In this document: piece by piece, positions 10,463-21,580 of the stretch
Numbering within the stretch: position 1 is the stretch's first letter
Layout of the letters: each line of letters begins with the position of its first letter
Assembly: GCF_000485595.1 (NCBI RefSeq)
Contig: NW_014577100.1
Coordinates: 172,996 to 209,336 of the forward strand
Length of the DNA: 36,341 bases
Direction: 5' to 3'
DNA from: Priapulus caudatus
Taxonomy: Eukaryota; Priapulida; Priapulimorpha; Priapulimorphida; Priapulidae
The notes under the pieces: model-generated
Told to the model about the DNA's origin: nothing
Database searches by the model: none
What the model saw: the letters and a program-made list of their open reading frames with translations, nothing else
Made by a program: the position numbers and the translations under genes

Positions 10463-11881
10463 CATAAAGAGCCGTTTTGTTCGCTTCAACATCTAGGTCG
10501 TGTTCGATTTGATGGAATAACCGTTTGCCTTTGATGTAGAAACACACAGTTAACAACTGTCAAGCACAATTAACAGGTATGTTGCACGAGAACAGATAGC
10601 ATGCCGGCATGCAGCATACGTAATAAAAAGTCGCCACTATACCAAAACACGCATGTACGTAGGTAGATATAGCACACAATCAATGCAGATATCTCATGTC
10701 ATAGCCTACACCATAGAAGTAGCTGTCTGTTGTACATGCAGTATATACTCGTGATTTCAGTAGGTGCCACAGTTGCGCCATGGAGGTATTGATACGCGAG
10801 GTTTTGAACTCTCTGTTTGCCCCTTATAGATACTAAAAACCTTAGATCGTCGAGTTACAACAGCCTGACGAAGAGACTAACACCACGCGAACTCACACCA
10901 CTGAAGCCTATAGTTTTCATCGCTGGATTCAAGTGATTTAACACAAGCCGCACGCACGCGGGGGCGCTGTAATTGATTTCCCTCCCGTGGTATGGAGCAG
11001 ACCGAGGCCTCCACGTCACACCTTAGATCAGCTTAAATTAAATTGCAGCATGCAAATTACAACTATAGATGTACACGCTCACGCGCCCGCTCACCACCAT
11101 GATGCAAAAGCACGCCGCACGCAACATGAAGCGCAACGCGCGCGCACTAGTGTCCCGATCACGCAACGGACGACGCACGACATACACGTATGACGCACGC
11201 AACGCGCGCGCCTAAAAACATAGTAAAACATAGCATATAATACATCACACTGCGCGCGCAGCGCACACACACTCTACGCACACAACATGCCACACACACA
11301 CACACCACACATACAGCACCACAACCGCACATGTACACATACACGCACACAGGATCGCATAGGCTTTATTTCTTCGACGATATGGTAGGTCTTTTCGCAT
11401 CTTTTTGCGTCTCTAGGGGAATGCGCGAGATTGCTTTAGTTAATAAACATCACATCACACACGGTGCCGATCAGCGCTAGACATGAAACGCACCGTTAAC
11501 AATCTCAGTAAACGTTGACAGAGAATGCCTATCATGCACGCACTTCTGCGGGGACGGATGGAATAATATACGCATACCGGAGCACAATCATCGATGTACC
11601 TGGCCGCGTGACACATCGAGCTATCACATATGCGTGGCCTGAGGAGCACGTCATTTTTTTCACATTTTGCTTTTTGTCCTCACTGTGACCTTAGATGACC
11701 TCGGAGTTTCAAATCCAATGTGCCATGACATTCAGCATACAAAGTGTACACCTACTGTGATACGTCTTGGACAGTGTTTAGAGTGCACATATTGATTTGG
11801 CATTGAAACAACAAACACCGACATACTTTCGCAAATATGATACATAGATATGTCGTGACTGCTTTCAGAGTGAAGAGTGAG

Positions 11882-11963
11882 CAGCGCAAGATGTGATGGT
11901 GCGATACGTGGAGATGCTGTCCTCACGCAAAGATCGCGACACTCAGGCTCTGGAGGAAGCGAG
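11882..11963 (+). CDS. IRAG: IRAG/LRMP-like gene, end of coiled coil
   Basis: The open stretch reads AQDVMVRYVEMLSSRKDRDT then QALEEA and ends with two bases of an Arg codon (AG) before a GTGCGT donor. DVM-x-x-YVE-L resembles the end of the IRAG1/LRMP coiled coil, and the next exon continues it in phase (AG+A). The 5' boundary is uncertain. The only good polypyrimidine acceptor (GACTGCTTTCAG, ending 11868) opens into frames that all hit a stop before this peptide, so the exon may use a weak AG at 11880-11881 or 11883-11884. Alternatively, one base has been lost near 11881, in which case it starts at 11869 with VKSEQ. The peptide itself is well supported. Confidence 0.7.
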
Positions 11964-11964
11964 G

Positions 11965-12320
11965 TGCGTGTTGGAACGGGATGCGGGGATAGGAGGGTGC
12001 GGGATGGGTGCGGGATGAGGGAAGGGTGATGAGAGGGTAAGAGGGATTGGGTACGTGGAGTGAAGATTTGCAGGACTTGAGGGAAGAGGCTATGTGTGAA
12101 TGTAGGTGCGGATAAGGGAAGGGGTGAGGTAAGAGGGAAGAGGGGATTGGGTACGTGGAGTGATAGATGTGCAGATGAGGGAAGAGCGATGTGGGATGTA
12201 GGGTGCGGGATAAGGGAAGGGGTGAGGTAAGAGGGAAGAGGGATTGTTAGTGGGGAGTGTAGATGTGGCAGGTGAGAGAAAGCGATGTGGGATGTAGGGT
12301 GGGGATAAGGGATTAAGGAT
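11965..12320. repeat. G-rich minisatellite
   Basis: Repeats of roughly 40-90 bases built from GGGAAGGGGTGAGGTAAGAG, GATTGGGTACGTGGAGTGA and GATGTAGGGTGCGGGATAAG. At least three higher-order copies are visible. Confidence 0.7.
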
Positions 12321-12397
12321 GACCGAGCGGTGTAGAAAGCGTTGCGGGCGTGGACAGACAACTACACTGCACATTACCACAGCCCATTGTCCATTGT

Positions 12398-12408
12398 ATG
12401 TGCGTGCG

Positions 12409-12470
<62 letters not shown>

Positions 12471-12590
12471 GTGTGTGATTTGTTGTGTTGTGTGTGTGTG
12501 TGTGGTATTATGTGTGTGTGTTGTGTGTGTGTGTGATGTGTGTGTGTGTGTGTGGACGCGTGTGTGAGTGTGTGTGTGTGTGTTGTGTGA
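12398..12590. repeat. (GT)n microsatellite
   Basis: A near-pure GT run of about 60 bases followed by interrupted GT. The overlapping open frames are repeat artefacts. Confidence 0.9.
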
Positions 12591-13524
12591 TGTGCGCGTT
12601 GTGTGCGTGTCACCACGTGTTTGCTGGGCGAGCGAGCGTGTTAAGGATGTGGGTGAGTGCCTTTTTGTTTAAGGATCACTCTATCCGTCCGAATCAATAA
12701 TTAATTAATTACTGTTAACTAATAGCGGAATCGAATATCTTCGTTCTGAATAGGGCGATATCATCCTTCGAAGAGCCGGATCGAGGATTATTATCCGCCT
12801 TCTTTGTTTGTTACGGGATGGTTAAATTTAGAATCCATGATACAAGCCGACGCCATATCGATTGCAGGCCGTGATTAGCGGATTTGCGTCATGGCTGTCA
12901 CGAGAACAGTAGTGTATCATGACACGTACTCGATCATTCAAGCTCCCCAAAATCTAATTCAACAATCCTCTGTCCAGAAAATTGTCTTATTAGTAAGAAG
13001 CGTACATGTAGGCAATAGAGCTAATAGACCATACCCACTATTCTATAACCAATATAACATCTAGCCTACAGCGAGGTGGTGGAGAGGGGGGTCCACTCTC
13101 AGTTTTCCAGTTAAAAAGCAATTTCCCAGTTACCGGCTAATTTATTTGGTATTTCCCGGTTCCCGGATAAAAAAATTGGTTCAATCCGCGACCCCAAAAT
13201 TAACCGTTCCCCCTATAGGCACTACTACGTGCCATGTTATTCAAGCATTTATTGACTGAATTTGAAGGGCTATTCCTCTCGAAAATGACATTTAGTAATT
13301 GTTTTTTTCAATTTTCAATTTATTTAATATAAGATGTTCGAATTTTGCGTCATAACTATAATTGTGTAATATATTTGTGTTCGAATTTCCAAATGATTTT
13401 CAGTCGGAAAAAAATCCATCTAACCAAACGCATTACACAGGGAGGCGCATGCATTTTCCCTTTCCCTCGCGCACCCTAGTTGTTCACTGAATGCGTTAAA
13501 AATAATCGATTTTTCTTCCCGCAG

Positions 13525-13574
13525 AAAACTATTAGTCGCAAATAAAGTTGTTCTGCCGCCGGCTCTTCAACCAG
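13525..13574 (+). CDS. IRAG: IRAG/LRMP-like gene, linker exon after coiled coil
   Basis: A 50-nt exon with excellent splice sites: acceptor TTTTTCTTCCCGCAG and donor CAG|GTGAGT. The leading A completes the AG left at 11963 (AGA, Arg). The exon then reads KLLVANKVVLPPALQP and leaves one G. The join EEA-R-KLL fits the family, where the coiled coil ends in a short KL-type segment before a disordered region. Only this phase is open. The exit phase (1) fits both the 24-nt microexon at 22809 and the exon at 25249, but no exon between here and 14.57 kb. Confidence 0.8.
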
Positions 13575-14573
13575 GTGAGTGATCACTCACTGCGCATGCG
13601 CGCATATGTCCGGCAGCTCTCCGGAAATACTTTGTTCGCGAAATCGCGGGAACATGTGCGTATAGTAGGCCTACATAATCGATGCGTGCACGAATAGCCA
13701 TCGTGTTCGCTGCTCTCTATAGACGTTTATGGTAATTTCGGGCGTAGACGTTGGATGTAAATCTTCGGCGATTTACACTTTACGCGTAACGATTGATCTA
13801 TTAGACGGGTATGGTAACGACTCTAGATTTATTTCAACAGAATGAATATGTCAGCGATCTAGCCTTTGCTTGGATGCTTTTTTCCACCGTGGAGATATTT
13901 ATTTCTCACCCGTCTTTCACTCTCATCGCGTAATAGTAGTAATATTGGCAGTAGCATGAATATATGTAAATAACACATATGTTTCACGGTATAGTAACGA
14001 TAGGGGTCTCAGTAGCAATATGCTCATTGCGGTTTATACTTTTGATACAGGATCCGATGCAAATAACAAGGTAAGATGTCTTCCGTTGCACCTTTACGTC
14101 TTCATGCTTAGTAAGTCAATTTTGTTACGTTAGCTACGTGCTAGTGCGCATATTTTTTTCATTTCTTGTCTTTTTATCGAAGTCTCAACTTCGGTAATGT
14201 TGATTTATCAAGTGCGTCAAACGACATGTCTAATTTCACATGAGTCCGCAAGCTTTCACTGTGGGCAGGGCCGATCGTAGCCGATGATTTTCGTAGTTAG
14301 ATATACATAGACTAGCCGCTCGGATTTCTTGTTTAGGAACGAGATAGAACTTTGGCATGCACGTTGGCATGCCTCGCTCGTCAGACAAGATGGCGGGTCC
14401 GCATTAGTAACGGAGCAACGCAAGCACGTGCCATACCTGTGGCTCGTCTAGTTGCTAGGATGCATGCTCCTTGCCAAGAGATACGCTGGCAACTAGTGCT
14501 GTTAACATCTTGATTGGTCTCAACCTTCTCTATTTGCATGGTGTCTCAATAAAGTATAGATGATTTTTAAGCT
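13575..14573. other. Intron sequence up to the assembly junction
   Basis: Non-coding apart from a possible 20-nt microexon at 14051-14070. An AATAAA at 14549-14554 lies in intron and has no evidence of use. At about 14574 the sequence passes without a splice signal into the middle of the acidic exon copy, which marks a junction rather than normal gene structure. Confidence 0.6.
14051..14070 (+). other. Possible 20-nt microexon
   Basis: GATCCGATGCAAATAACAAG lies between a good acceptor (ACTTTTGATACAG) and a strong donor (AAG|GTAAGA). Following phase 1 it would add GSDANNK and leave phase 0. The downstream exon at 25249 would then be misread, hitting a stop in the 26765 exon. It could therefore be a frame-breaking cassette, be paired with an unseen exon, or be chance. 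Confidence 0.3.
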
Positions 14574-15325
14574 TCATAGACAGCTACGAAGAAAAAGGAA
14601 TCCGAAGTGGAAGACTGAAATGTAAGTGGCTTGAATATCTGCGTTCATAACACACCAGCAACACGGTAAATATGTTTCAGCAATATTAACCCTTAAGCGC
14701 CGTCTACTTCTTAGATAGGTATTACAGCAAAGGTATTACCCCATCACCACCGCCAGTCACAACAACTACGACGATGACGATGACGACGACGACAGCAAAC
14801 GACAACAACCATAAGACCATGATAATACACTACGGTGGTTTTAAACAACTCCGTTTTTACGGTCAGCGTCGTAAATGCATAATAGCGACGGTTGTACAAG
14901 TTTTGCCAAGAAATAGATAAACATGCGCCAATAAAATCAATGGTGCCTTAACCTTAACCCTAACCCTCAACCCTAACCTAACCATAACCATAACCTACCT
15001 TATATTGATATGTGATTAACATATATTATATTGATGTAAATGACATGCTGTTTTTATGTGGACCCATTGTTCTCTATCCTTGAACCCAAAGTTTTGACCT
15101 GCAACTCGTCTTGATCTTTTTGTTATCTCGCGTTTAGGTAATAAAGGAATACGCACTTTCGAACTGCGGCAGTGAAGGCCTCACTGTCGTTAGCATCCAA
15201 CAAATAGTTACGTTGACTTCCAAGGCCATACGCCTTGGAACTTTCCTTGTCTTGTTTAAGATTTTTTTTGTTGTCCTTGCCTACTCGCGAGCAGAAAATA
15301 CTAGCGACCACGCTCCTCGACAGTC
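14574..15325 (+). repeat. Noisy direct copy of bases 1-727
   Basis: Starts at TCATAGACAGCTACG, mid-exon relative to 29410-29532, and repeats window bases 1-727 with an indel every 10-20 bases. The exon part (14574-14621) is frame-broken. Differences are mostly single-base insertions and deletions, as in uncorrected long reads. The telomeric array and hairpin are present but damaged. Open frames here should not be taken as genes. Confidence 0.85.
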
Positions 15326-18300
15326 GCAGCCCGGTATGACTCCGAAGCGCGAACCAGCACCTACCTGGTGTTGCCATTACGCAGATACCTCGCTGCCAAT
15401 ATGATATAAACTATATAGCAAATCCACTTTGTGTAGTACATAAGCCCCAGAATCGGTGAATTGAGCAGTTCTGGGCTTGCCACAAGTTTTCGACTTTCCA
15501 CGTAGGGCGAGAAAAATCATATGGTCGTTATGTATTTTTTTATTAGGCGCGCGTGCTTTCGTTTAGAAAAAGAATTTTCCTTTATCGCTTGATTTATGCC
15601 CTGACATTAATTTGGAAGTTATCGCACCCATAGATGGGCTTGCATCCATCTACACGTACATTCACAGTTTGTTTTTTAAAAACGCTGGCTGCATGAACGT
15701 AGACTGCCGCCGCGTCGACAGTTCACACGCTACGTAACTTGATTCAGTGTTTAAATCACCAGTCTACCTCGAATTCGTGACTCGCACTGTCATTTCTCGT
15801 AGACATCTTAGTACGCCGTGATTTATCGCGTTGACCTTGTTTACACTGAGAAATGGCTTAATGTGGAACAACCACCACCGTATTGTGAATTAATTACCCC
15901 CATGCTCCATGTTTGGCATCTGATCTATATTTCAACCATGTATATATAGCACAGCGCAGCGCATATATATACTAAAAGTGACGGTGCCACAGTGAGCAAC
16001 TGGCGGGTTAGTGTGTGGTGCATATAGAGCATTTACAAGGATTTGGACAGAAACTGTCGCAATAATAGGTGAATAGGAGTATAGAAACTTAAAGAATTTT
16101 GTAGTATAGCATATTAATTCGTATTTATTAGCATTTATTATTTTACTGAAACGTCTTCAAAGTGCTATGTTGTCGTAACTACTCCTCGTAATAGTATTAG
16201 TATTCTTAAAATAGTTTGACGTAAACTGTATACTACATTCGACTTTTCACGTGGTTTTCTACACGCTCACAAACAAAGAACGTTCATACGCACACATGTG
16301 ATAAGCCTTGTATTGGCACTATAGCACTATAGCATGATAGCATCGAGTAGATTAGGTTAACTCAATCTCATGTTCTTCATAGTTTACCCTTATGCACCGT
16401 CAACGAAAGTTTCTTAAATTATTACTTGTTGCCTTTCAATTGTTTCTGTATACAATCCCCTTTTCCCCTTTAATATCATTGTAAGTTGTATGTGGCTTTA
16501 AGTACGTGAAACTCGTAAAAGTATGAATTGTCATAATTACATTCCTGTGGCCCCCTTCCCTAATAACTTTCTTTTATCTGCAATTCAAGCATGTCTCTGA
16601 TTCATGTTTTATTCTGACCTGCTGCTGCAACAGTGTCGATTGCTTGCGTTTTTTCTGTTTTCTCCCGCAGCGCGCGAATGGTTTTTGGCCGTGGGCTGCC
16701 GGCTGATTATAACTAAGCATGTGTACAATACACGCGTATGCCGTGCAACGAGGTAACTGCCGCCGTGTTTAATTCATTCGCGCGCCCGTCCAGGTTGGGC
16801 GCCGCAGAGACGTTAAACTACAATATAAAATTGCGATAAGAGTTACCAAAGTGCTGAGTGACGTTTGGGAGAGTACAACGTATCGCGGCCTGGTTCTACC
16901 ACAAGCCATGCGCTCATAGCATTTACTGCCGTAAATGTTGTGCGTACGTAAAAACACGATGTGTGCGCTGCGGACAGCGGTAAGCATCGGCTAGCAATAC
17001 CGATCTTACAATATTCACATTTGAATTTAAAAAAAAGTTAAATTTAAAAAACAACCAAATTTTGTTGTTTGTTAATTTTTTTATTTATTTTTCGTTCGTG
17101 CTTTTCACTTTCCATCCGTTCGGAAATTACCGAAGAACACATATTTGACATAGAAAATCGCAACAGAATGAGAGGTAGAGCAATAACAACGGTGCTATAC
17201 AATCAGGAATACAAAGAAGTGTGTCTAGACGGCGTGTGACAGGTGAGGGGAAAGGGTACGTTAGGGAAGTGTGAAGGAGGAGTGTAGTGTGGGACAGGTG
17301 AGGGACAGTGAGCGACAGGTACTGTGGGACAGGTGCGACGTGTGGAAGGACGGAGGTACGTGTGGGACAGGTGAGGGGACACGTACGTGTAGGACAGGTG
17401 AGTGGACAGGTACGTGGGACAGTGTGAACGGGACAGGTACGTTGGGACAGGTGAGGGGGACAGGTGAGGGGATAGGTACTGTGGGAGCAGGGAAGCGCGA
17501 CAGGGACGCGCGTGGGACAGGTGAGGGACAGGTACGTTGTGGACAGGTGGGGACGGTACGTGTTTGGGACAGGTGATGGCCGGACAGGTACGGCCGTTTA
17601 AATAAATATAATGCTAACTAAATCGAAATATATTTACTACGAAATTGTTAATGTTTCTAGTATATGCCTACTCTCTTTCAAGAAGCGTTTGCGAGGCTGC
17701 AAAGGCTATATAGTAGACTACGACTCGCTCCCACCCTCGATTAGCCATGTGAGTGACCTAAGCCTAACCGAGAGGTGCGAGAGAGTGGCAGTCTTATGTG
17801 CTTATTAGGCGGCGGCGCAGGCGGCGCACTGCTTTCGAACTGTGGCCGTACGAGGCCTCGCCATTGGAACGTTGCAAAAACGTTGCAGCGTTGTCGGGCG
17901 CGAAGAGCGCCGTAGGTGTTTCCTTGATTCTGACAGCGTTTGCTTACTGGGCCAGGTTCCGGGAATGTCACATTTCGACAAGTCTTTCTGTGACTTTCGC
18001 GGTGACACAGCTCGGGTTACGAACAGATTTCTCTGGCTTACATTTTCTATAACAAGTCAACACTGTTCACCTCCAAATGCTCTCCCTCTGTTCTTTTGTG
18101 TCCCCACTAAAATTGCGGACTGTGCGGCTGGCAGCTATTGGATCCGTGCGCCCGCCAATTCATTACGCGCGCCGGATCTATAGCTGCCAAGCGCTGCATA
18201 CTGTCGATCAGGGACGTTTTCCGCAGGTCGCGTGCGGCTTGCCGGAACTTGCGCGAAAGATCCTGCCGCTTCAGCCGGCTTCGGATTAAATCTCCTTTCG

Positions 18301-18343
18301 GGCAACGCTTCTCGTTAGTACCCGTCTCATCTGACGTTTGATA
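15326..18343. other. 3-kb segment absent from the polished copy of the same intron
   Basis: In the polished copy base 727 is followed directly by 728; here about 3 kb intervene. The left junction reads CTCGACAGTCGCAG and the right reads CTGACGTTTGATAAC, against CTCGACGTTCATAAC in the uninterrupted copy. A short GACGT-like duplication is therefore possible. No matching terminal inverted repeats were seen. It contains a GGACAGGTGAGGG minisatellite (17240-17592) and a GC-richer end with several open frames (17800-18340). It may be an insertion allele, a transposon or misplaced sequence. Confidence 0.5.
17240..17592. repeat. GTGGGACAGGTGAGGG minisatellite
   Basis: More than ten degenerate units built on GGGACAGGTGAGGGGACAGG and GTACGTGTGGGACAGG. 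The 101-residue Gly/Thr-rich open frame at 17271-17576 is its translation. Confidence 0.85.
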
Positions 18344-18364
18344 ACGTTTGTTGATGGTTGGCAT
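18107..18364 (-). other. Unassigned open frame at the end of the 3-kb insert
   Basis: The minus strand is open for about 85 codons, with a charged interior (RSRLKRQDLSRKFRQAARDL) and stop at the left. Base composition is GC-richer than its surroundings. The frame starts outside the insert, in copied intron sequence; a candidate acceptor CGTCAG precedes the charged part. No known domain was recognised, and other frames are also open here, so coding is doubtful. It could be part of a transposon protein. Confidence 0.2.
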
Positions 18365-19250
18365 TCAGTGATTGAAGGCTGATTAAATTCTATGACAATT
18401 CTTGTTACTTTATCGTCTTCCCTTTTATTAATTGTTCACTGGCCGTCTCCTTTCGTCGCGGCAGTTCACTTTGATAAGTTAGTTGTGCGTTGCATCTCTG
18501 CCTGTAAACAATCTCTGTTTTTTCAATGCGAGTGGTGATACTTCAGTGATAGCCATTTCGAGGGTAATTAACACAATAGATGCAGATAGCATCACCGCTG
18601 TGGTTTACCGTAGCATCGTGTTTACTCATTCGAACTGCAGCGTTGTCTAATTCAGTGCTGCGATCTCAGCATTAGCAACCAAGTTGTCTCACGTTGTAAC
18701 CATATCCATATTATCATATGTGTAACGTAGTTTCACGGCAGAGTTCTAATGTTGGGTGGCAGCGTTTCTGTTACGCTTCAGTGCTCCTGGCTACTTCTGA
18801 TGTGAAGCCTGTGAGTAGAGTTCAAGCTCAGTCAACCTTGAGCCTAGGCTCCAACCAATCAGAGAGTGCCGAAGCCACCCTCAGACGTTTTAATACAGAG
18901 ATAATAATATAATAAGAAGAGAAGTAGAAGAGAGGAAGAAGTAGAAGAAGAGAAGAAGAAGAAGAAGAATGCCGTAGTTTATATTCGCACTATTGCTCTA
19001 CATCTGTCTCTCTTCCTTCTTCCTTGCTCTCCTCTCCTTTCCCCGCCGCCTCCTCCCCCGCTCCTCCTCCTCCACCTCTCCTTGTATTTGTTAATATTTC
19101 TCTTATTCACCCTGCATCGCCTTTCCTAACGCACAATCATCTCGGTCGTTGGTCTTCAAACCCCTCCACAGGAAGTTTAGGACATAAGATGATGGCGCAT
19201 TTTCAATGATCGCACGCTTTCCTAAAGCCATACATATTCTCCCCCTCTGC
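18344..19250 (+). repeat. Noisy direct copy of bases 728-1610
   Basis: Resumes with GTTTGTTGATGGTTGGCATT, as at 732, and follows the polished copy through the AAT/AAG repeat and the decayed last-exon copy (about 19160-19230), with frequent indels. After about 19250 it runs into CT repeats and the array preceding the last exon. That supports intron continuity from the acidic exon to the last exon. Confidence 0.85.
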
Positions 19251-19436
19251 TCCTCTTCTCTCTCTCTCTCGTCTCTCTCTCTCTCTCTCTCTCTCTCGCC
19301 TCCATTCAGCGCCTTTGTGGAGAGATTCAAACATATGGTGACGGTGCACTTTGCTGATCGCTTTCCTTTAACCGCTTTTTGTTTCGGCACCTCTGCGGAT
19401 CACTTTGCTGATTACTCTCCCTAGCCTAAACAATAT

Positions 19437-19439
<3 letters not shown>

Positions 19440-19485
<46 letters not shown>
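19440..19485. repeat. (CT)n microsatellite
   Basis: A pure CT run of about 45 bases between members of the array, followed by TA repeats at 19505-19532. Confidence 0.9.
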
Positions 19486-19497
<12 letters not shown>

Positions 19498-19501
19498 TCC
19501 C

Positions 19502-19532
<31 letters not shown>

Positions 19533-19695
19533 GGCCTATGCTTTATTCTAGTTCTTCTCTCTCTCTCTCTCTTCTCTCATCTCACTTTCTCACTACCCCT
19601 TTCCTCTCTCTCTTCCTACTCTCTTTAGCACCATCTGCGGAGGGATTCAAGCGGAAGGGGACGGCACGTTTCACTGATGGCGCTCCCTAAACCCA

Positions 19696-19752
19696 GACCT
19701 ATCCTCTCTCTCTCTCTCTCTTCTCCTCTTCTCTCTCTCTCATCTCTCTTCT

Positions 19753-19791
<39 letters not shown>

Positions 19792-19871
19792 ATCTCTCTC
19801 TCTCTCTCTCGTCTCTCTCTCTTCTCTCTCTCTCTCATCTCTCTCTCTTCTTTTCTCTCTCTTGTCTCTCT

Positions 19872-19907
<36 letters not shown>

Positions 19908-20075
19908 GACTCTCTCTCTCTCTCTCTCTCTCTTCTCTCATTTTCTCTCTCTCTCTCTCTTTCTCTCTCTCTCGCTCGCACCCGCAATTCTCACTTCGCC
20001 GCGCGCTCTCTCTCTCTCTTTTTCTCGATCCTCTCGCAAGCTCTCTCTCACTCTCTCGCGCTCTCTCGTCTCTTT
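19696..20075. repeat. (CT)n-rich tract
   Basis: About 380 bases of CTCT with TT and CG interruptions. It creates Ser-Leu open frames on the + strand and Arg-Glu ones on the minus strand, neither of them a gene. Confidence 0.9.
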
Positions 20076-20362
20076 CCTCTTTCTTCCTTTTCTCTCTTCT
20101 CTTTTACGGCTCTGCAGTGAGAGACTCAAGGCAGGCTATGGTACACCTCAGTCCTTACGTTCTTGCACAGGCACTCTCTTCGTCTCTCACGTTCTTCTCT
20201 CTTCTCTGTCAGCCCTTCTGCAGGTTAATTCTGCTTACATGATCCCTTCGTCGCCGCCATTTTACCAGACCCTTTCTCCCTTCTCTCGGTCAGCTACGCT
20301 TGCGGAGAGTTCACGCAGATCATGGTTACATTTCCTCATCGCGCCCATTATAACCCTTTCTT

Positions 20363-20387
20363 NNNNNNNNNNNNNNNNNNNNNNNNN
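20363..20387. other. Assembly gap of exactly 25 N
   Basis: A run of 25 N placed between the two halves of a higher-order repeat. The round length suggests a placeholder for unknown size. The 349-residue open frame over 20239-21288 is only continuous because it runs through the N. Confidence 0.95.
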
Positions 20388-20415
20388 CTTAGCTTTTTCT
20401 CTCTCTCTCTCGCTC

Positions 20416-20434
20416 TATATATATATATTATATA

Positions 20435-20480
<46 letters not shown>
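20416..20480. repeat. (TA)n microsatellite
   Basis: A near-pure AT alternation between the N gap and the C-rich minisatellite. Confidence 0.9.
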
Positions 20481-20481
<1 letters not shown>

Positions 20482-20488
20482 GGTGTCA

Positions 20489-21232
<744 letters not shown>

Positions 21233-21240
21233 CTCTTCAG

Positions 21241-21423
21241 CACATCTGCGGAGAGATTCAAGCAGAAGGTGATGGTGCACTTCTCTGATCGCGCTCCCTT
21301 AACCCAGACCCCTCTCTTCTCTCTCACTTTCTCTCTTCTCTTCAGCACTTCTGCAGAAAAATTCCAGCTACATACCCCTCGTTACACCACTTTAACTCGG
21401 ACCCCTCTCTCTTCTCTCTTCAG
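21241..21423 (+). other. Possible in-frame upstream extension of the last exon
   Basis: The acceptor TTTTCTCTTCAG at 21229-21240 precedes a nearly identical copy of the last-exon start (CACATCTGCGGAGAGATTCA). It reads TSAERFKQKVMVHFSDRAPL. The distance to the real exon start is 183 nt (61 codons) and no stop intervenes. Use of this acceptor would give the same tail with 61 extra residues, including a Ser-Leu-Phe stretch from the CT tract and a type-B copy. Whether it is ever spliced cannot be told from sequence. Confidence 0.4.
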
Positions 21424-21580
21424 CACATCTGCGGAGAGATTCAAGCAGAAGGTGATGGTGCACTTTGCCGACCGGCGGGCCATCACGCAGACGCTGCGGT
21501 TCGTCGTCAGCAGCATCCTGATGCTGGCCGCCATCGCCGTGTTCGTACTCGTCTGCATCCTACCTCACCGCAGACGCTGA
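21424..21580 (+). CDS. IRAG: IRAG/LRMP-like gene, last exon with C-terminal membrane anchor
   Basis: The acceptor CTCTCTTCAG is followed by C, which completes the AT left at 29532 (ATC, Ile), then 51 codons and TGA. The peptide begins TSAERFKQKVMVHFADRR and ends in a hydrophobic stretch of about 22 residues (from FVVSSILMLAA through AVFVLVCIL) and PHRRR. That is a tail anchor, as in IRAG/LRMP proteins, which sit in the ER membrane with the bulk in the cytosol. The tail after the membrane segment is only about five residues, shorter than I recall for vertebrate LRMP. The exon lies before the exons it should follow, so its position conflicts with the gene order. A frame-broken noisy copy at 30871-31021 lies after the acidic exon. 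Confidence 0.8.

Larger units (their letters stand above)
4931..11868. other. Long intron-like region, no exon recognised
   Basis: I see no exon with coding character linked to the gene. Contents: a weak two-copy repeat (about 5487-5575), GT microsatellites (6866-7098, 9176-9500, 9945-10175), a purine tract (7266-7560), a very AT-rich stretch (about 8260-8600), an AT palindromic stretch (10401-10462) and CA-rich sequence (11240-11345). At 9046-9108 a segment flanked by AG and GTAATG has an open frame, but its peptide (SHEDDCYEMRATG) is unfamiliar and its acceptor is weak. The missing middle part of the coiled coil should lie here if the assembly is complete. Confidence 0.5.
11964..13524. other. 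Intron between coiled-coil end and linker exon
   Basis: Non-coding. It holds a tandem GGATGTAGGGTGCGGGAT/GGGAAGAGGGATTGGGTACG-type minisatellite (about 11965-12320), a GT microsatellite (12398-12590), and a stretch at about 13100-13220 with TTTCCCAGTT and TTCCCGGTTCCCGG motifs resembling transposon subterminal sequence. The minus-strand Ser-Pro-rich open frame over 11732-12361 is the minisatellite read backwards. Confidence 0.55.

Noticed and set aside
14549-14554. AATAAA as a polyadenylation site
   Set aside because: Lies in an intron without a preceding stop or terminal exon, right beside an assembly junction.
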